NCBI GenBank assembly: GCA_965216025.1
Contig: CBDCEX010000018.1
Location: 930,001-994,000 of the forward strand
Source of the DNA: JADFQT01 sp965216025
Lineage (GTDB): Bacteria > Chloroflexota > Dehalococcoidia > Lucifugimonadales > UBA3495
Length of the DNA: 64,000 nt
Direction: 5' to 3'
The notes below the pieces were generated by a model. The model was not told where the DNA came from and did not search any database. It saw only the letters and a list, made by a program, of their open reading frames with translations. The position numbers and the translations under genes were made by a program. Positions 1-9,571 of the stretch are shown piece after piece; positions within the stretch are counted from its first letter, which is position 1; every line of letters begins with the position of its first letter.

Positions 1-605
1 GGGGCAAAATCTTCTTCGTAGACGAAGCCCACTTTCGGGCCGATGCCGATCTGAGGGGGAAATGGGTGCTCAAGGGAGAGCCGGCGCTGGTGGACTCTAC
101 CAGTCCTCGGTGGGGAGAGAAGGCCTGCTACTACTCGGGAGTTTGCTTGGAGGCTGGGGAGGTGGAAGCCATGGAAATAGCCGGCAACAGCAATGCCGAG
201 ACCTCCACCGCCTTTTTACGGCAGCTAAGAGAAAAACATCCTGGACCTCTGGTAGTGATTTGGGACAATGGGCCAGCCCACCGAGGAGAAGCGATTCTCA
301 GCTATTTGACCACCCCTGACTTGCAGCTGAGGCTGGTGGCCTTACCGGCCTACAGCCCAGACTTCAATGCCGACGAAGCCGTCTGGTACTGGGCCAGGGA
401 AGAGGTCACGACCAACGAATGCCTGGGAACAAAAGCCCAAGTCCAAGAGAAGATGAATGCATTCTTCGGCGGACTAGCTCACCGTAAGGATGAAGTGAAA
501 CATCGCTGCCGAACCCTGTTACAAGCTCGAGCCGATGCATTGATTTTTACACCTTCCCTACCTTTGCCATCGCTGCAAAATGTAGTTCCCACCTTGGCTT
601 TGGTT
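1..605 (+). mobile_element. IS630-family element (type A), 3' part, cut by window edge
   Basis: This is the 3' half of the IS also present complete at 13385-14613 and 57339-58567. It ends in CTTTGGTT followed by TA (606-607), the duplicated target of IS630/Tc1-type transposition, and then by G. The first few bases differ from the complete copies by one missing C (ggggcaaaa here, ggggccaaaa there), so either the copy is frameshifted or the window begins at an assembly edge inside a repeat. The element abuts the start codon of tsaB. Confidence 0.9.
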
Positions 606-608
606 TAG
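3..608 (+). CDS. IS630-family transposase, C-terminal part
   Basis: This is the DDE catalytic part of an IS630 transposase. Visible are FFVDEAHF (first Asp region), VIWDNGPAH (second Asp) and the DEAVWYW segment with the third acidic residue. The complete copies read DEAVWDW at that last site, so this copy carries a D-to-Y change. The stop codon TAG is formed by the duplicated target TA plus the first host base G, and the same holds for all three copies in the window. The 5' part lies outside the window. It acts only on its own element. Confidence 0.9.
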   Translation, partial: GKIFFVDEAHFRADADLRGKWVLKGEPALVDSTSPRWGEKACYYSGVCLEAGEVEAMEIAGNSNAETSTAFLRQLREKHPGPLVVIWDNGPAHRGEAILSYLTTPDLQLRLVALPAYSPDFNADEAVWYWAREEVTTNECLGTKAQVQEKMNAFFGGLAHRKDEVKHRCRTLLQARADALIFTPSLPLPSLQNVVPTLALV

Positions 609-1313
609 GTGTTGCTGGCAATAGACACCTCGACCAGGCAGGGCGGCGTTGCTCTGGCCCAAGAAGGCCAGGTCATTTCTAGCCGCAGCTGGAGCTCCCA
701 GGCCAACCACACCGCCGAGCTTATGCCTGCCGTCGCCGATATTCTTAACGGGCACCGGCTGGCCGTCAGGGATTTGACCGGAATCGCCGTTGCCCTGGGG
801 CCCGGCGGTTTCAGCGCCTTGCGAGTGGGAATCAGCGCGGCCAAGGGCCTGGCCCTGGCGTCGGGAAAACCGTTAGTAGGCTTGAGAACCTTGGACTTGG
901 AAGCCCATCCCTACCTGGCATCCGGCCTGCCGGTCTGCGCCCTGCTGGATGTGGGCCGGCAGGAGGTGGCGGCAGCCAGATTTGGGAAGGATGGGCAGCG
1001 GCTGGCGGAGGATGGCGTGGGGCCGCCGGTGGAGCTTTTGAGCGACATAGCGGAGCCAACCATTTTTTGCGGTGAGGGGGTCACCCTCTGGATCGAGGTT
1101 ATCCGGGAGCACTTGGGGATTTTGGCGATGCCGGTCACCTCTTCGCCGGCCGTTCGACTCTGGTCGCTGGCTGCCCTGGGTCAGCAGAGAATCGAGCTGG
1201 GCGAGGCCGATGATCTGGCGACGTTGCAACCCCACTATCTTCGGATGCCCAGCATCGGAGGACCAAAGCGGAGGGACCATAGGCCCCAGTCATCGGCCAG
1301 GTCCAGCCCGTAG
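609..1313 (+). CDS. tsaB: tRNA threonylcarbamoyladenosine biosynthesis protein TsaB
   Basis: TsaB is the inactive ASKHA-fold partner of TsaD. Together with TsaE they transfer threonylcarbamoyl to A37 of ANN-decoding tRNAs in the cytoplasm. The N-terminus MLLAIDTST and the GPGGFSALRVG segment (about residues 62-72) are family hallmarks, and 234 residues is a normal length. The GTG start directly follows the TAG stop of the IS630 transposase, so no native Shine-Dalgarno sequence remains. Translation may depend on reinitiation after the transposase stop or on a fortuitous site inside the IS. The N-terminus looks complete, so the insertion seems to have replaced the leader rather than the coding sequence. 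The C-terminal 20 residues are basic and poorly conserved-looking. Confidence 0.9.
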   Translation: MLLAIDTSTRQGGVALAQEGQVISSRSWSSQANHTAELMPAVADILNGHRLAVRDLTGIAVALGPGGFSALRVGISAAKGLALASGKPLVGLRTLDLEAHPYLASGLPVCALLDVGRQEVAAARFGKDGQRLAEDGVGPPVELLSDIAEPTIFCGEGVTLWIEVIREHLGILAMPVTSSPAVRLWSLAALGQQRIELGEADDLATLQPHYLRMPSIGGPKRRDHRPQSSARSSP

Positions 1314-1336
1314 AGCTGAGGAAATAGGGGTTAGGA

Positions 1337-1381
1337 AAAGCCCCCCAGTCCCCCTTTTCCAAAGGGGGACTGGGGGGCTTT
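1337..1381. terminator. Perfect 21-bp hairpin between tsaB and ndk
   Basis: The arms at 1337-1357 and 1361-1381 are perfectly complementary (AAAGCCCCCCAGTCCCCC and so on) around a 3-base loop. Only a short T stretch follows, so it could be a bidirectional terminator or an RNA processing or repeat element. It sits 18 bases before the ndk start. Confidence 0.6.
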
Positions 1382-1399
1382 GAAGGAAAGGTAAAAACA

Positions 1400-1852
1400 A
1401 TGGAACAGACCCTGGTCTTAGTCAAACCGGACGGAGTTCAGCGAGGGTTGGTGGGTGAGGTTATCTCTCGGTTGGAACGGCGGGGCTTGAAGCTGGTGGG
1501 CATGAAGCTGCTCCAGGTCGACCAAGCCCTGGCGGGCCGGCATTACGCCGAGCACGTTGACCGGCCTTTTTTCCCGGGCCTGGTGGAATTCATCACCTCA
1601 TCTCCGACGGTGGCCATGGTTTGGGAGGCCGAAAACGCCATACTTCTGGCGCGTCAGACCATGGGCGAAACCGACCCCGGCAAATCACCACCGGGAACTA
1701 TTCGGGGCGACCTGGGCATAAACATCGGCCGCAACCTGGTGCATGGTTCGGATAGTTCGGAATCGGCCCAGCGGGAGATTGGTCTGTTTTTCCAACCCCA
1801 AGAGGTTTTGGCTTACCAGCGAAACCTAGACCCTTGGATCACAGAATCCTAA
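1400..1852 (+). CDS. ndk: Nucleoside diphosphate kinase
   Basis: Ndk transfers the gamma phosphate of ATP to nucleoside diphosphates through a phosphohistidine and so balances cellular NTP and dNTP pools. The N-terminus MEQTLVLVKPDGVQRG carries the conserved Lys-Pro-Asp-Gly. The active-site His is residue 115 in NLVHGSDS, and the 150-residue length is standard. GGAAAGG lies about 8 bases upstream of the ATG. The 3' end overlaps the convergent rsfS gene by 14 bases. Confidence 0.97.
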   Translation: MEQTLVLVKPDGVQRGLVGEVISRLERRGLKLVGMKLLQVDQALAGRHYAEHVDRPFFPGLVEFITSSPTVAMVWEAENAILLARQTMGETDPGKSPPGTIRGDLGINIGRNLVHGSDSSESAQREIGLFFQPQEVLAYQRNLDPWITES

Positions 1853-2183
1853 CCACCTGGGGAGCCCTGGACCAGAGCCGCTCCAGTCCGAAAAACTCCC
1901 GCTCCTCGGGCCCGAAAATGTGCACGATCACGTCGCTGAAATCCAGGAGGACCCAGCCGGAAGCGTGAGTCCCTTCCCGATGGAAGCGACGGACCTCAGC
2001 CCCTTTAAGCCCTTCAGTAATATCCTCTTCCAGGGCCTCGATCTGGCGGGAGGATTCCGCTGACATGATCACAAAATAGTCGGCGAAGGAGGCCACCTGC
2101 CTCAGGTCCAGCATGATAATGTCCCCAGCCAGTTTGTCCGAGGCCACTTCAACCACTAATTGCGCGATTTCCGTCGATTCCAG
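1839..2183 (-). CDS. rsfS: Ribosomal silencing factor RsfS
   Basis: RsfS binds ribosomal protein uL14 and blocks subunit joining during starvation. The signature regions are DIIMLDLRQVASFADYFVI and GWVLLDFSDVIVHIF. The first conventional start (GTG at 2156) has no ribosome binding site and would remove the conserved N-terminal helix. In frame upstream, a CTG at 2183 sits 7 bases after a strong AGGAGG (AAGGAGGTGG at 2188-2197) and directly after an in-frame TAG, so I place the start at this rare CTG, giving 114 residues. The gene is convergent with ndk. Confidence 0.85.
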   Translation of the reverse strand: MESTEIAQLVVEVASDKLAGDIIMLDLRQVASFADYFVIMSAESSRQIEALEEDITEGLKGAEVRRFHREGTHASGWVLLDFSDVIVHIFGPEEREFFGLERLWSRAPQVVRIL

Positions 2184-2565
2184 CTACCCACCTCCTTAGC
2201 AAACGACCCATGTCATTCCGAAGGAGCCCTTCGGCTCCGCTCAGGATAAACTCCGCGACTTAGGAATCTAAATCCTGGGCCTATAAAACCCTATGCATTG
2301 GCGCAGCAATTACACCATAACCAATGGCGTTAGGGCCATGTTCCCAGGGATTTTAGACCCCTCGCTTCGCTCGGGGTGACATTTTGAGATTACTCCTTGG
2401 CTTCACCCCGGCTTTAACCGAGTATAGGCCAGCCGTAGAGGGCGGTCAACAAAAACCCAGGCAGCCCGAAACCGGCGCTTCTCTGGCGCCATCCCCTGGG
2501 TGGACCGGTTGGATTAGGGAGTCGCCTTGAGCTGGGCAGAGCGCAAACCCCATGAAACACCAACA
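2184..2565. other. Intergenic region with short host repeats
   Basis: No gene is supported here. It holds the rsfS ribosome binding site and two stretches of the type CATTCCGAAGGAGCCC and CCTCGCTTCGCTCGGGG. These are short inverted repeats common between genes in this type of genome. The last 10 bases (2556-2565) are the left target duplication of the following IS. Confidence 0.5.
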
Positions 2566-3796
2566 CAGGGCAATCGCGTCTTATTATCTTTCTTAAATTT
2601 GTTTAAAATAGTAATCATCATGACGAAACTAGGGAGGGGTAGTGATGGTTCAGGCAACAGGCGCACCCATCGCCCAATACTTCGCGGCGTTGGACGACCC
2701 GAGGATTGATCGTACCAAGCGGCACAAACTTTTGGATATCGTCACCATTGCCCTTTGTGCCACCATCTGCGGCGCTGATTCTTGGGTGGATATCGAGCTC
2801 TTCGGCAACTGTAAAGAGGAGTGGTTCAAGTCCTTCCTGGAGTTGCCCAACGGTATCCCTTCCCATGATACCTTCGGCGACGTCTTCGCCCGCCTGGACC
2901 CAGAGCAGTTTCAACGCTGTTTCATGGAGTGGGTCCAAGCCGTAGCCCAAGTCACCCAAGGCGAAGTGGTGGCCATCGACGGCAAGACGGTACGGCGCTC
3001 CCACGACCGTACCCTGGGCAAAAAGGCCATTCACATGGTCAACGTGTGGGCCTCGTCCCATGGCTTGGCGCTGGGCCAGACCAAGGTGGACGAGAAGTCC
3101 AATGAAATCACCGCCATCCCCAAGTTGCTACAGCTGCTGGAGCTCGCCGGTTGCATCATCACCATCGACGCCATGGGCTGCCAGAGGGAGATAGCCCGGG
3201 AGATCATTGAGGCTCAGGCCGACTATCTGCTGGCGGTGAAGGAGAATCAAGGCCGGCTGTACGATGACGTTCGCGACCTTTTCGAGGGCGCCGAGGAATA
3301 CGACTTCGAGGGCGTCCCCTATGACTTCGCCCGCACACTGAACAAGGGCCACGGCCGCCTGGAAACCCGTCAATGCTGAGTCATCACGGACCCGGACTGC
3401 CTGGACTATCTGCAAAACCGGCAGCAGTGGGCCAACCTCAACGCCGTGGTTAAGGTCACGGCTCAGCGGGAGACGGCAACCGGGACCACGGTCCACTCTC
3501 GCTACTATATCAGCAGTCTGGCCAGGCCTGCCCAGACTTTGTTGGAGGTCACCCGCCGACACTGGGGCATAGAAAACAGCTTGCACTGGTCTTTGGATGT
3601 TACCTTTCGAGAAGATCACAGCCGGGTACGTAAGGATAATGGGCCCCAAAACCTGGCAGTCCTGCGCCAGATAGCCCTCAATTTGCTGAAGCAGGAGTCC
3701 AGCCTTAAACGGGGACTTCAAGGTAAACGGCTGAAAGCCGGCTGGGTTGAGGATTACCTACTCAAGGTGCTCCTTGGTTAAGACGCGATTGCCCTG
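2566..3796 (+). mobile_element. ISAs1-family insertion sequence (type a), complete ends, dead transposase
   Basis: Perfect 18-bp terminal inverted repeats CAGGGCAATCGCGTCTTA lie at 2566-2583 and 3779-3796. They are flanked by an exact 10-bp target duplication AACACCAACA (2556-2565 and 3797-3806). The perfect ends show a fairly recent insertion, although the transposase carries a stop codon. It differs from the three ISAs1-type copies further on. Confidence 0.95.
2642..3781 (+). pseudogene. ISAs1-family transposase with in-frame nonsense codon
   Basis: One reading frame of 380 codons is interrupted only by TGA at 3377-3379, in the segment ETRQC-stop-VITDP. ISAs1 transposases usually have Trp here, so TGG to TGA is the likely change. 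Upstream it shows the family features AIDGKTVRRS and LLAVKENQ; downstream, RRHWGIENSLHWSLDVTF. The two halves (245 and 111+ residues) are otherwise normal. Stop-codon readthrough is conceivable but unsupported. Confidence 0.9.
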
Positions 3797-3894
3797 AACA
3801 CCAACACTGACGGCTTGAACTTAAAAAATCGTTTTGCTACACTCGAATAAAGGTGAACTATCCGGTAGTAAAAAAGTCTTTAGCGGCGGGAAAG

Positions 3895-4887
3895 ATGAAT
3901 CGAATCTATGGTTTGTCTCTGGTTTTCTTCTTAGCGTTAGTTCTGGCTGCCTGTGGCGGTGGCGCTGAAGTATCGCAGCAGCTAGACCCGGAAAGGCTGA
4001 TTCCCCAGCAGGCTAACTTCATCGCCAAAGTGCAGGTGGGAGAGATCCTCCGAGACCTGGATTTGGGGAGTTTCTACGACCGCGCGCCCAAAAGCAGCGA
4101 CGACCCGCAGAGCTTCGAGGAGTTGTTAGACCTGGCGTTGGGCGAAACCGGCGTTGACCTTCGGGAGTTCGAAACCGCCATCCTTTTCGGGGATGTGTCC
4201 CGTGAGGATGAGTTTGTCGGAGCTCTGGCCAAGGGTAGTTTTGAGCAAGCTACACTATTGGCGGCTTTTGAAAACTATGGTGAGACGACGCTGGTCTCGG
4301 AGGACTACAAGGGTCACCAGATTCACGTCGGCGATACCGACGATAACACCTTCGCCCTGGGGTTCCTCAGCGACGAAGTCTTGTTGATTGGCACGGTGCC
4401 CGCGGTCCAAGCCGTAATCGACGTGAAGGTGGGCGACCAACCGCCGGCCTCCGGCAAAGTGGTCGACAGTTATGAGGCGCTGGGCAACCCTCTTTTCAAG
4501 ATGGCGCTGGTCGTCCCGCCGGAAGCTCTGGCGAAGCTAGAAGACGAAATGGGTGAGGGGAGCTTCGTACCCATCGCCTTCGAAGCCGTGCAGGACCTGG
4601 ACGTGGTGACCCTGGTAGTGGACCGGCCGGGGGCGGACCTGAAAATTGAGGCTCAGCTGCGATTCACCAACCCGGATTCGGCGGCGGAAATCGGAAACAC
4701 CCTCATCGGCTTTCTGGCTTTGGCCAAGGGCTTCACTCCCGATGAGCAGACTCAGGAGCTGTTGAAGAAGCTGGAAATTGCGGTGGAGCGAGGCACCATC
4801 AACATACGCTTCCAAGCGCCGCTGGCTGACCTCAAAGAGGTTGCCTCGGGATTGGGGAACGACATGAGCTTCAGTTCCGACTATTAG
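3895..4887 (+). CDS. Putative lipoprotein of unknown function
   Basis: The product is 330 residues, starting at ATG 3895. The N-terminus MNRIYGLSLVFFLALVLAACGGG is a lipoprotein signal peptide with lipobox LAAC, so the mature protein is probably anchored outside the cytoplasmic membrane. The rest is acidic and soluble, with alternating beta-type segments and repeated AALAKG- or ALAKLE-like helices. No catalytic motif is recognised. An upstream GTG at 3853 in the same frame would put charged residues before the signal peptide and has no better ribosome site. The right target repeat of the preceding IS lies 46 bases upstream of that GTG, so the native promoter may have been displaced. Confidence 0.7.
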   Translation: MNRIYGLSLVFFLALVLAACGGGAEVSQQLDPERLIPQQANFIAKVQVGEILRDLDLGSFYDRAPKSSDDPQSFEELLDLALGETGVDLREFETAILFGDVSREDEFVGALAKGSFEQATLLAAFENYGETTLVSEDYKGHQIHVGDTDDNTFALGFLSDEVLLIGTVPAVQAVIDVKVGDQPPASGKVVDSYEALGNPLFKMALVVPPEALAKLEDEMGEGSFVPIAFEAVQDLDVVTLVVDRPGADLKIEAQLRFTNPDSAAEIGNTLIGFLALAKGFTPDEQTQELLKKLEIAVERGTINIRFQAPLADLKEVASGLGNDMSFSSDY

Positions 4888-4947
4888 ACACATTGGCCTA
4901 CAAAGCGTCAAGGATAAAAAGCGTAGCTGAAAGGAGAAACGCCACCG

Positions 4948-5448
4948 ATGAAGAGCCAACAGAGAAAATACAACCTCAGTCTCGCCGGGGACTTTTTCGT
5001 CGCTGCCGAGCTTCAACGCCGCGGTGTGATGGCCTCAGTGACATATGGCAACGCAAAGAAGGCGGATGTTGTCGCCTTTTCACCCAAAATTTCCACTGCC
5101 CAGGTGATTGAGTTAAAGTCCACCTCGAAGCAAAAATGGGTGGTGGGAAACAAAAATCCAGAACCGACCGAAGACCTCTGGGTATTGGTTCACATCCCCG
5201 AAACTTCCACCGAAACAACTCGGTATTTCATTTTAACCGCCAGGGAAATCCACGGCATCCTCAATCCCGGAGAAGTGGAGTATCGTCGAAGGTACATCGA
5301 GCGGCATGGCCATGAACCCACCGGTCGTGGCGTTTACTCAGTGCGCCTCAATCAGGTCGATGGGGCGAAGACCGTTGACGATAGCCATATGGAAACCTGC
5401 GAGGATAAATGGGGCAAAATCACCGATCGTGTCCCATCTAACGTTTAA
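4948..5448 (+). CDS. PD-(D/E)XK endonuclease-like protein
   Basis: The product is 166 residues. The first half has the layout of small PD-(D/E)XK nucleases related to archaeal Holliday junction resolvases: GDFFVAAELQRRG (helix with Glu), then KKADVVAFSP (metal-binding Asp), then VIELKSTSKQKW (Glu-X-Lys catalytic pair). The second half (from about residue 80) is a mixed alpha/beta tail with no recognised motif. AAAGGAGAAA lies upstream of the ATG. The substrate is unknown; a role in DNA repair or element defence is possible. A strong terminator follows 45 bases downstream. Confidence 0.6.
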   Translation: MKSQQRKYNLSLAGDFFVAAELQRRGVMASVTYGNAKKADVVAFSPKISTAQVIELKSTSKQKWVVGNKNPEPTEDLWVLVHIPETSTETTRYFILTAREIHGILNPGEVEYRRRYIERHGHEPTGRGVYSVRLNQVDGAKTVDDSHMETCEDKWGKITDRVPSNV

Positions 5449-5492
5449 CCCTGCTACCTGTACTTAGACCAATATAGCCTGGCCACCCATAC

Positions 5493-5536
5493 AATAAAGA
5501 AACCCGGACTGGTTCGTCAGTCCGGGTTTCTTTATT
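5493..5536. terminator. Bidirectional rho-independent terminator
   Basis: Perfect 19-bp arms (AATAAAGAAACCCGGACTG and its complement) at 5493-5511 and 5518-5536 surround a 6-base loop. They give an A-rich and T-rich base on each strand. It separates the nuclease-like gene from the convergent 16S rRNA gene and probably ends both transcripts, which supports the absence of a linked 23S gene. Confidence 0.9.
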
Positions 5537-5767
5537 GGCACTTTAACCCCTGAATAGCAGAAGGAAGAATCAGTTTCGGTAGCGAGTTATGGCCCCGAAG
5601 ATTCGGGGCAGGTCGGTGGCTTTTCTCAGGGAACCGTGGTCAACAACCGGGGAGCCAAGCTCAACCATCTGGCTGTCAACAACAGAACATCCACCGAACG
5701 ACCTAGGAGATGGACCAGACTTCCACTCCGAGTGAATCGGAGCAACAAGCCCAGCCAAGGCTCCTTA

Positions 5768-7281
<1,514 letters not shown>

Positions 7282-7354
7282 AAAAACCTTACTTCCTTCT
7301 ACTATTCAACTGTTAAAGTGCTTTTGCCGCCACGCACCTGGTGACGGCTTACAC

Positions 7355-7383
7355 AGTATACTGTTGGCGGTAGGGGGTGTCAA
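7355..7383 (-). promoter_or_regulatory. 16S rRNA promoter
   Basis: On the minus strand, TTGACA (7378-7383) and TATACT (7355-7360) are separated by exactly 17 bases. This near-perfect sigma-70-type promoter gives a leader of about 65-70 bases before the mature 16S 5' end. Confidence 0.85.
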
Positions 7384-7424
7384 GCTTAATTGTGACGATT
7401 TATACCACACCGCCAAGAGCTAAG

Positions 7425-9154
7425 CTTTAACCCCAATCCACCGAACGGGGGCGTGTGAGAGGCCTGCTGAAGAAACAAAAGGGTGCGCCTCTGAATCTGG
7501 GATAATGGTTTTGAAACAGAAAACCGACCAGAAACAAGGAGCACCCAATAGATGCTACCACGCAACCAACCCGACGGCATCCACATCGCCTTCGACGACC
7601 ACCGCCTGGTCAACAATGCCGGGCTGATTCTTCCCGCCACCTTGGCCTTGCACCTCGGCCTTTCCCAACTGGTTGACCGGCACCTGGACCTGGGCCGGGC
7701 CCCAGGCCGAGCCAACACCGGCGACAAGATAATGACGCTGGTCGCCTCGGCGCTGGCGGGCGGCGACTGCATCGACGACGCCGATGCGTTGCGCACCGGC
7801 AGGACGGCCTGCGCTCCCGGCTGCGTAGTCAAAGCGCCATCCACCCTGGGCACCTTCCTGCGCAGCTTCACCTGGGGCCACGTCCGCCAGCTGGACGGGG
7901 TGAGCCGCGAGTTGCTGGCCCGGGCCTGGAAGGCCGGCGCCGGACCCGGCGACGCGCCATTCACCATCGACCTTGATTCGACGATCTGCGAGACTTACGG
8001 ACTGGCCAAGGAGGGCGCCCGCCATCACGGCTATACCGGCGCGCGGGGCTATCACCCACTGCTGGCCGTCGCCGCCGGAACCGGCGACGTGCTGATGGCC
8101 CGCCTGCGCGAGGGCCGGGCCATCACCGCCCGGGGCGCCGCCCACTTCCTGCGTGAGACGGTGAGCCGGGTTCGCTGCGGCGGGGCCAGCGGGCAGCTCA
8201 CCATGCGGGCTGACAGCGGCTTCTATACCCACGCCGTGGTCGCCGTCTGCCGCCGGATGGATGTCCGCTTCTCCATCACCATCCGCCAGCACAAAAGCCT
8301 GCACAATCTCATCGAGGCGATACCCGAAGATGCCTGGACGCCGATTCCTTACTGGATGGACGGCGCCGCCGATGTGGCCGAAACCACCTACACCCCCTTC
8401 CAGAGTGAGCCGGATGCCGCGCCGGTACGGCTCATCGTCCGGCGGGTGAAGCCGGCGCCCGGTTCTCAACTGGCTCTCTTCGCCACCTACAGCTATCACG
8501 GCTTCATCACCGACCGGGACGGGGAGACCCTGGAACTGGAGGCTGACCACCGCCGCCACGCCGAGATCGAGAATGCGATACGCGACCTCAAGTACGGCGT
8601 CGGGCTGAACCATCTCCCCTCGGGCCGCTTCGCCGCCAACGGCGCCTGGCTGGCGGTACAGGTGATGGCCCACAACCTGGCTCGCTGGACAGCCCGCATC
8701 GGCCTGGGTGAGCAGATCGTGACCACCAAGACCCTCCGGCGGCGGGTCTTCGCCCTGGCCGGACGGCTCACCCGCTCGGCACGCCGGATCACCCTGCATC
8801 TTCCCAAGCGCTGGCCCTGGGAGGAGCAGTTCAGCCGCGCCCTGGCCCGACTGCGAGCCATTCCACTCCCAGCCTGACGGCGCCCGTCCGCCACTGACCC
8901 GCCAGCCAACCCAACGTCCCCGCAAACTCGCGCTAGCCCAGTCCGCGAGCGCCTCTTGCCGTGTCCTATCCCGCCATCTCGCTCGCCACAGCCACTGTAA
9001 GCCGCCATCGGCGCCCCCAAAAGCGCCTGCAGACCGCCCGCCAACCTCCCGTCTACCCAAGTTCGAGCCCGGATTATCGCGCCTGTACTCCCTCACCCCC
9101 CTTCCGTTGTCCTCACGCTGTCCATCCGTGTCCATCGGTGGATTCGGGTTTAAG
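7425..9154 (+). mobile_element. IS1380-family insertion sequence
   Basis: The transposase gene is flanked by imperfect inverted repeats, TTTAACCCCAATCCACCGA at 7426-7444 and its near complement at 9135-9153 (17 of 19 positions). No convincing target duplication was found. Its base composition is clearly more GC-rich than the neighbouring genes, which suggests recent arrival from a high-GC donor. It sits between the 16S promoter and ssrA. The 250 bases after the transposase hold no gene. Confidence 0.85.
7552..8877 (+). CDS. IS1380-family transposase
   Basis: The protein has 441 residues. It shows the IS1380 DDE arrangement: FTIDLDSTICETYG (first Asp, about residue 143), MRADSGFYTH (second Asp, about 223) and HAEIENAIRDLKYG (Glu, about 340). 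It is full length with no visible lesion, so the element may be active. The strand opposite carries a long open frame (7555-9189), which is a GC-driven shadow. Confidence 0.93.
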   Translation: MLPRNQPDGIHIAFDDHRLVNNAGLILPATLALHLGLSQLVDRHLDLGRAPGRANTGDKIMTLVASALAGGDCIDDADALRTGRTACAPGCVVKAPSTLGTFLRSFTWGHVRQLDGVSRELLARAWKAGAGPGDAPFTIDLDSTICETYGLAKEGARHHGYTGARGYHPLLAVAAGTGDVLMARLREGRAITARGAAHFLRETVSRVRCGGASGQLTMRADSGFYTHAVVAVCRRMDVRFSITIRQHKSLHNLIEAIPEDAWTPIPYWMDGAADVAETTYTPFQSEPDAAPVRLIVRRVKPAPGSQLALFATYSYHGFITDRDGETLELEADHRRHAEIENAIRDLKYGVGLNHLPSGRFAANGAWLAVQVMAHNLARWTARIGLGEQIVTTKTLRRRVFALAGRLTRSARRITLHLPKRWPWEEQFSRALARLRAIPLPA

Positions 9155-9180
9155 GGCGTTAATGTCATGTCTTCCCCCAA

Positions 9181-9209
9181 TTGACCCAATTTGGTGGGAG
9201 TGGGATAAT
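9181..9209 (+). promoter_or_regulatory. ssrA promoter
   Basis: TTGACC (9181-9186) and GATAAT (9204-9209) have a 17-base spacer. The mature tmRNA 5' end begins at 9218, 8 bases after the -10 box, so transcription may start at or very near the mature end. Confidence 0.85.
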
Positions 9210-9217
9210 ATAGCTAA

Positions 9218-9571
9218 GGGGACGCGCGGGTTCGACAGGAGCGTCTTCTGGCCAATTGCAAGCCGAGGTGTCATCGCCCTCGTTAAAAAGGTGGCAAAAA
9301 ATAATTGGCGAACGTGAATTCGCACTAGCCGCTTAAAGCGCGGCTACGTCTGCTCCCCGCTATTCCCGGAAGAGGGGATGCAGGCGCCATAAGTCCGGGA
9401 TGCGGTGGCCATTACACCGATAAGGGCTGCCAAAGAGCTATCGGCTAACCTCTGGGGTATTCGGCCGGTGGAAGCTCCTGGAGGTGAAAAATAAAGCGCC
9501 GGACAAGCTTGTAGTATATTCGGCTAGGGGGTCTTTTGGACGGGGAGTTCGACTCTCCCCCGTCTCCACCA
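9218..9571 (+). ncRNA. ssrA: tmRNA (transfer-messenger RNA)
   Basis: This RNA rescues stalled ribosomes and tags incomplete proteins. The acceptor stem GGGGACG (9218-9224) pairs with CGTCTCC (9561-9567), followed by the encoded ACCA (9568-9571). The T-arm is GGGGAG-TTCGACT-CTCCCC. The tag reading frame is GGC at 9307 to TAA at 9334-9336 and encodes GEREFALAA, preceded by an A-rich stretch as usual at the resume codon. The length of 354 bases is typical. GERE-type tags are, as I recall, found in Dehalococcoides, which supports the taxonomic guess. The 3' end overlaps the antisense recombinase gene and appears to be the integration site of the element that follows. Confidence 0.95.

Noticed and set aside
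62..319. 85-codon frame beginning MGAQGRAG, also at 14070 and 58024
   Set aside because: It is an out-of-frame shadow within the IS630-A orfB in all three copies.
7555..9189. 544-codon open frame on the minus strand opposite the IS1380 transposase
   Set aside because: It mirrors the high-GC transposase frame, has no family features and is rich in Gly, Arg, Ala and Gln. It is a codon-bias shadow.
8961..9317. Plus-strand frame of 118 codons ending in KVAKNNWRT
   Set aside because: It runs from IS1380 non-coding sequence through the ssrA promoter into tmRNA. The real coding part of this region is the tmRNA tag in another frame.
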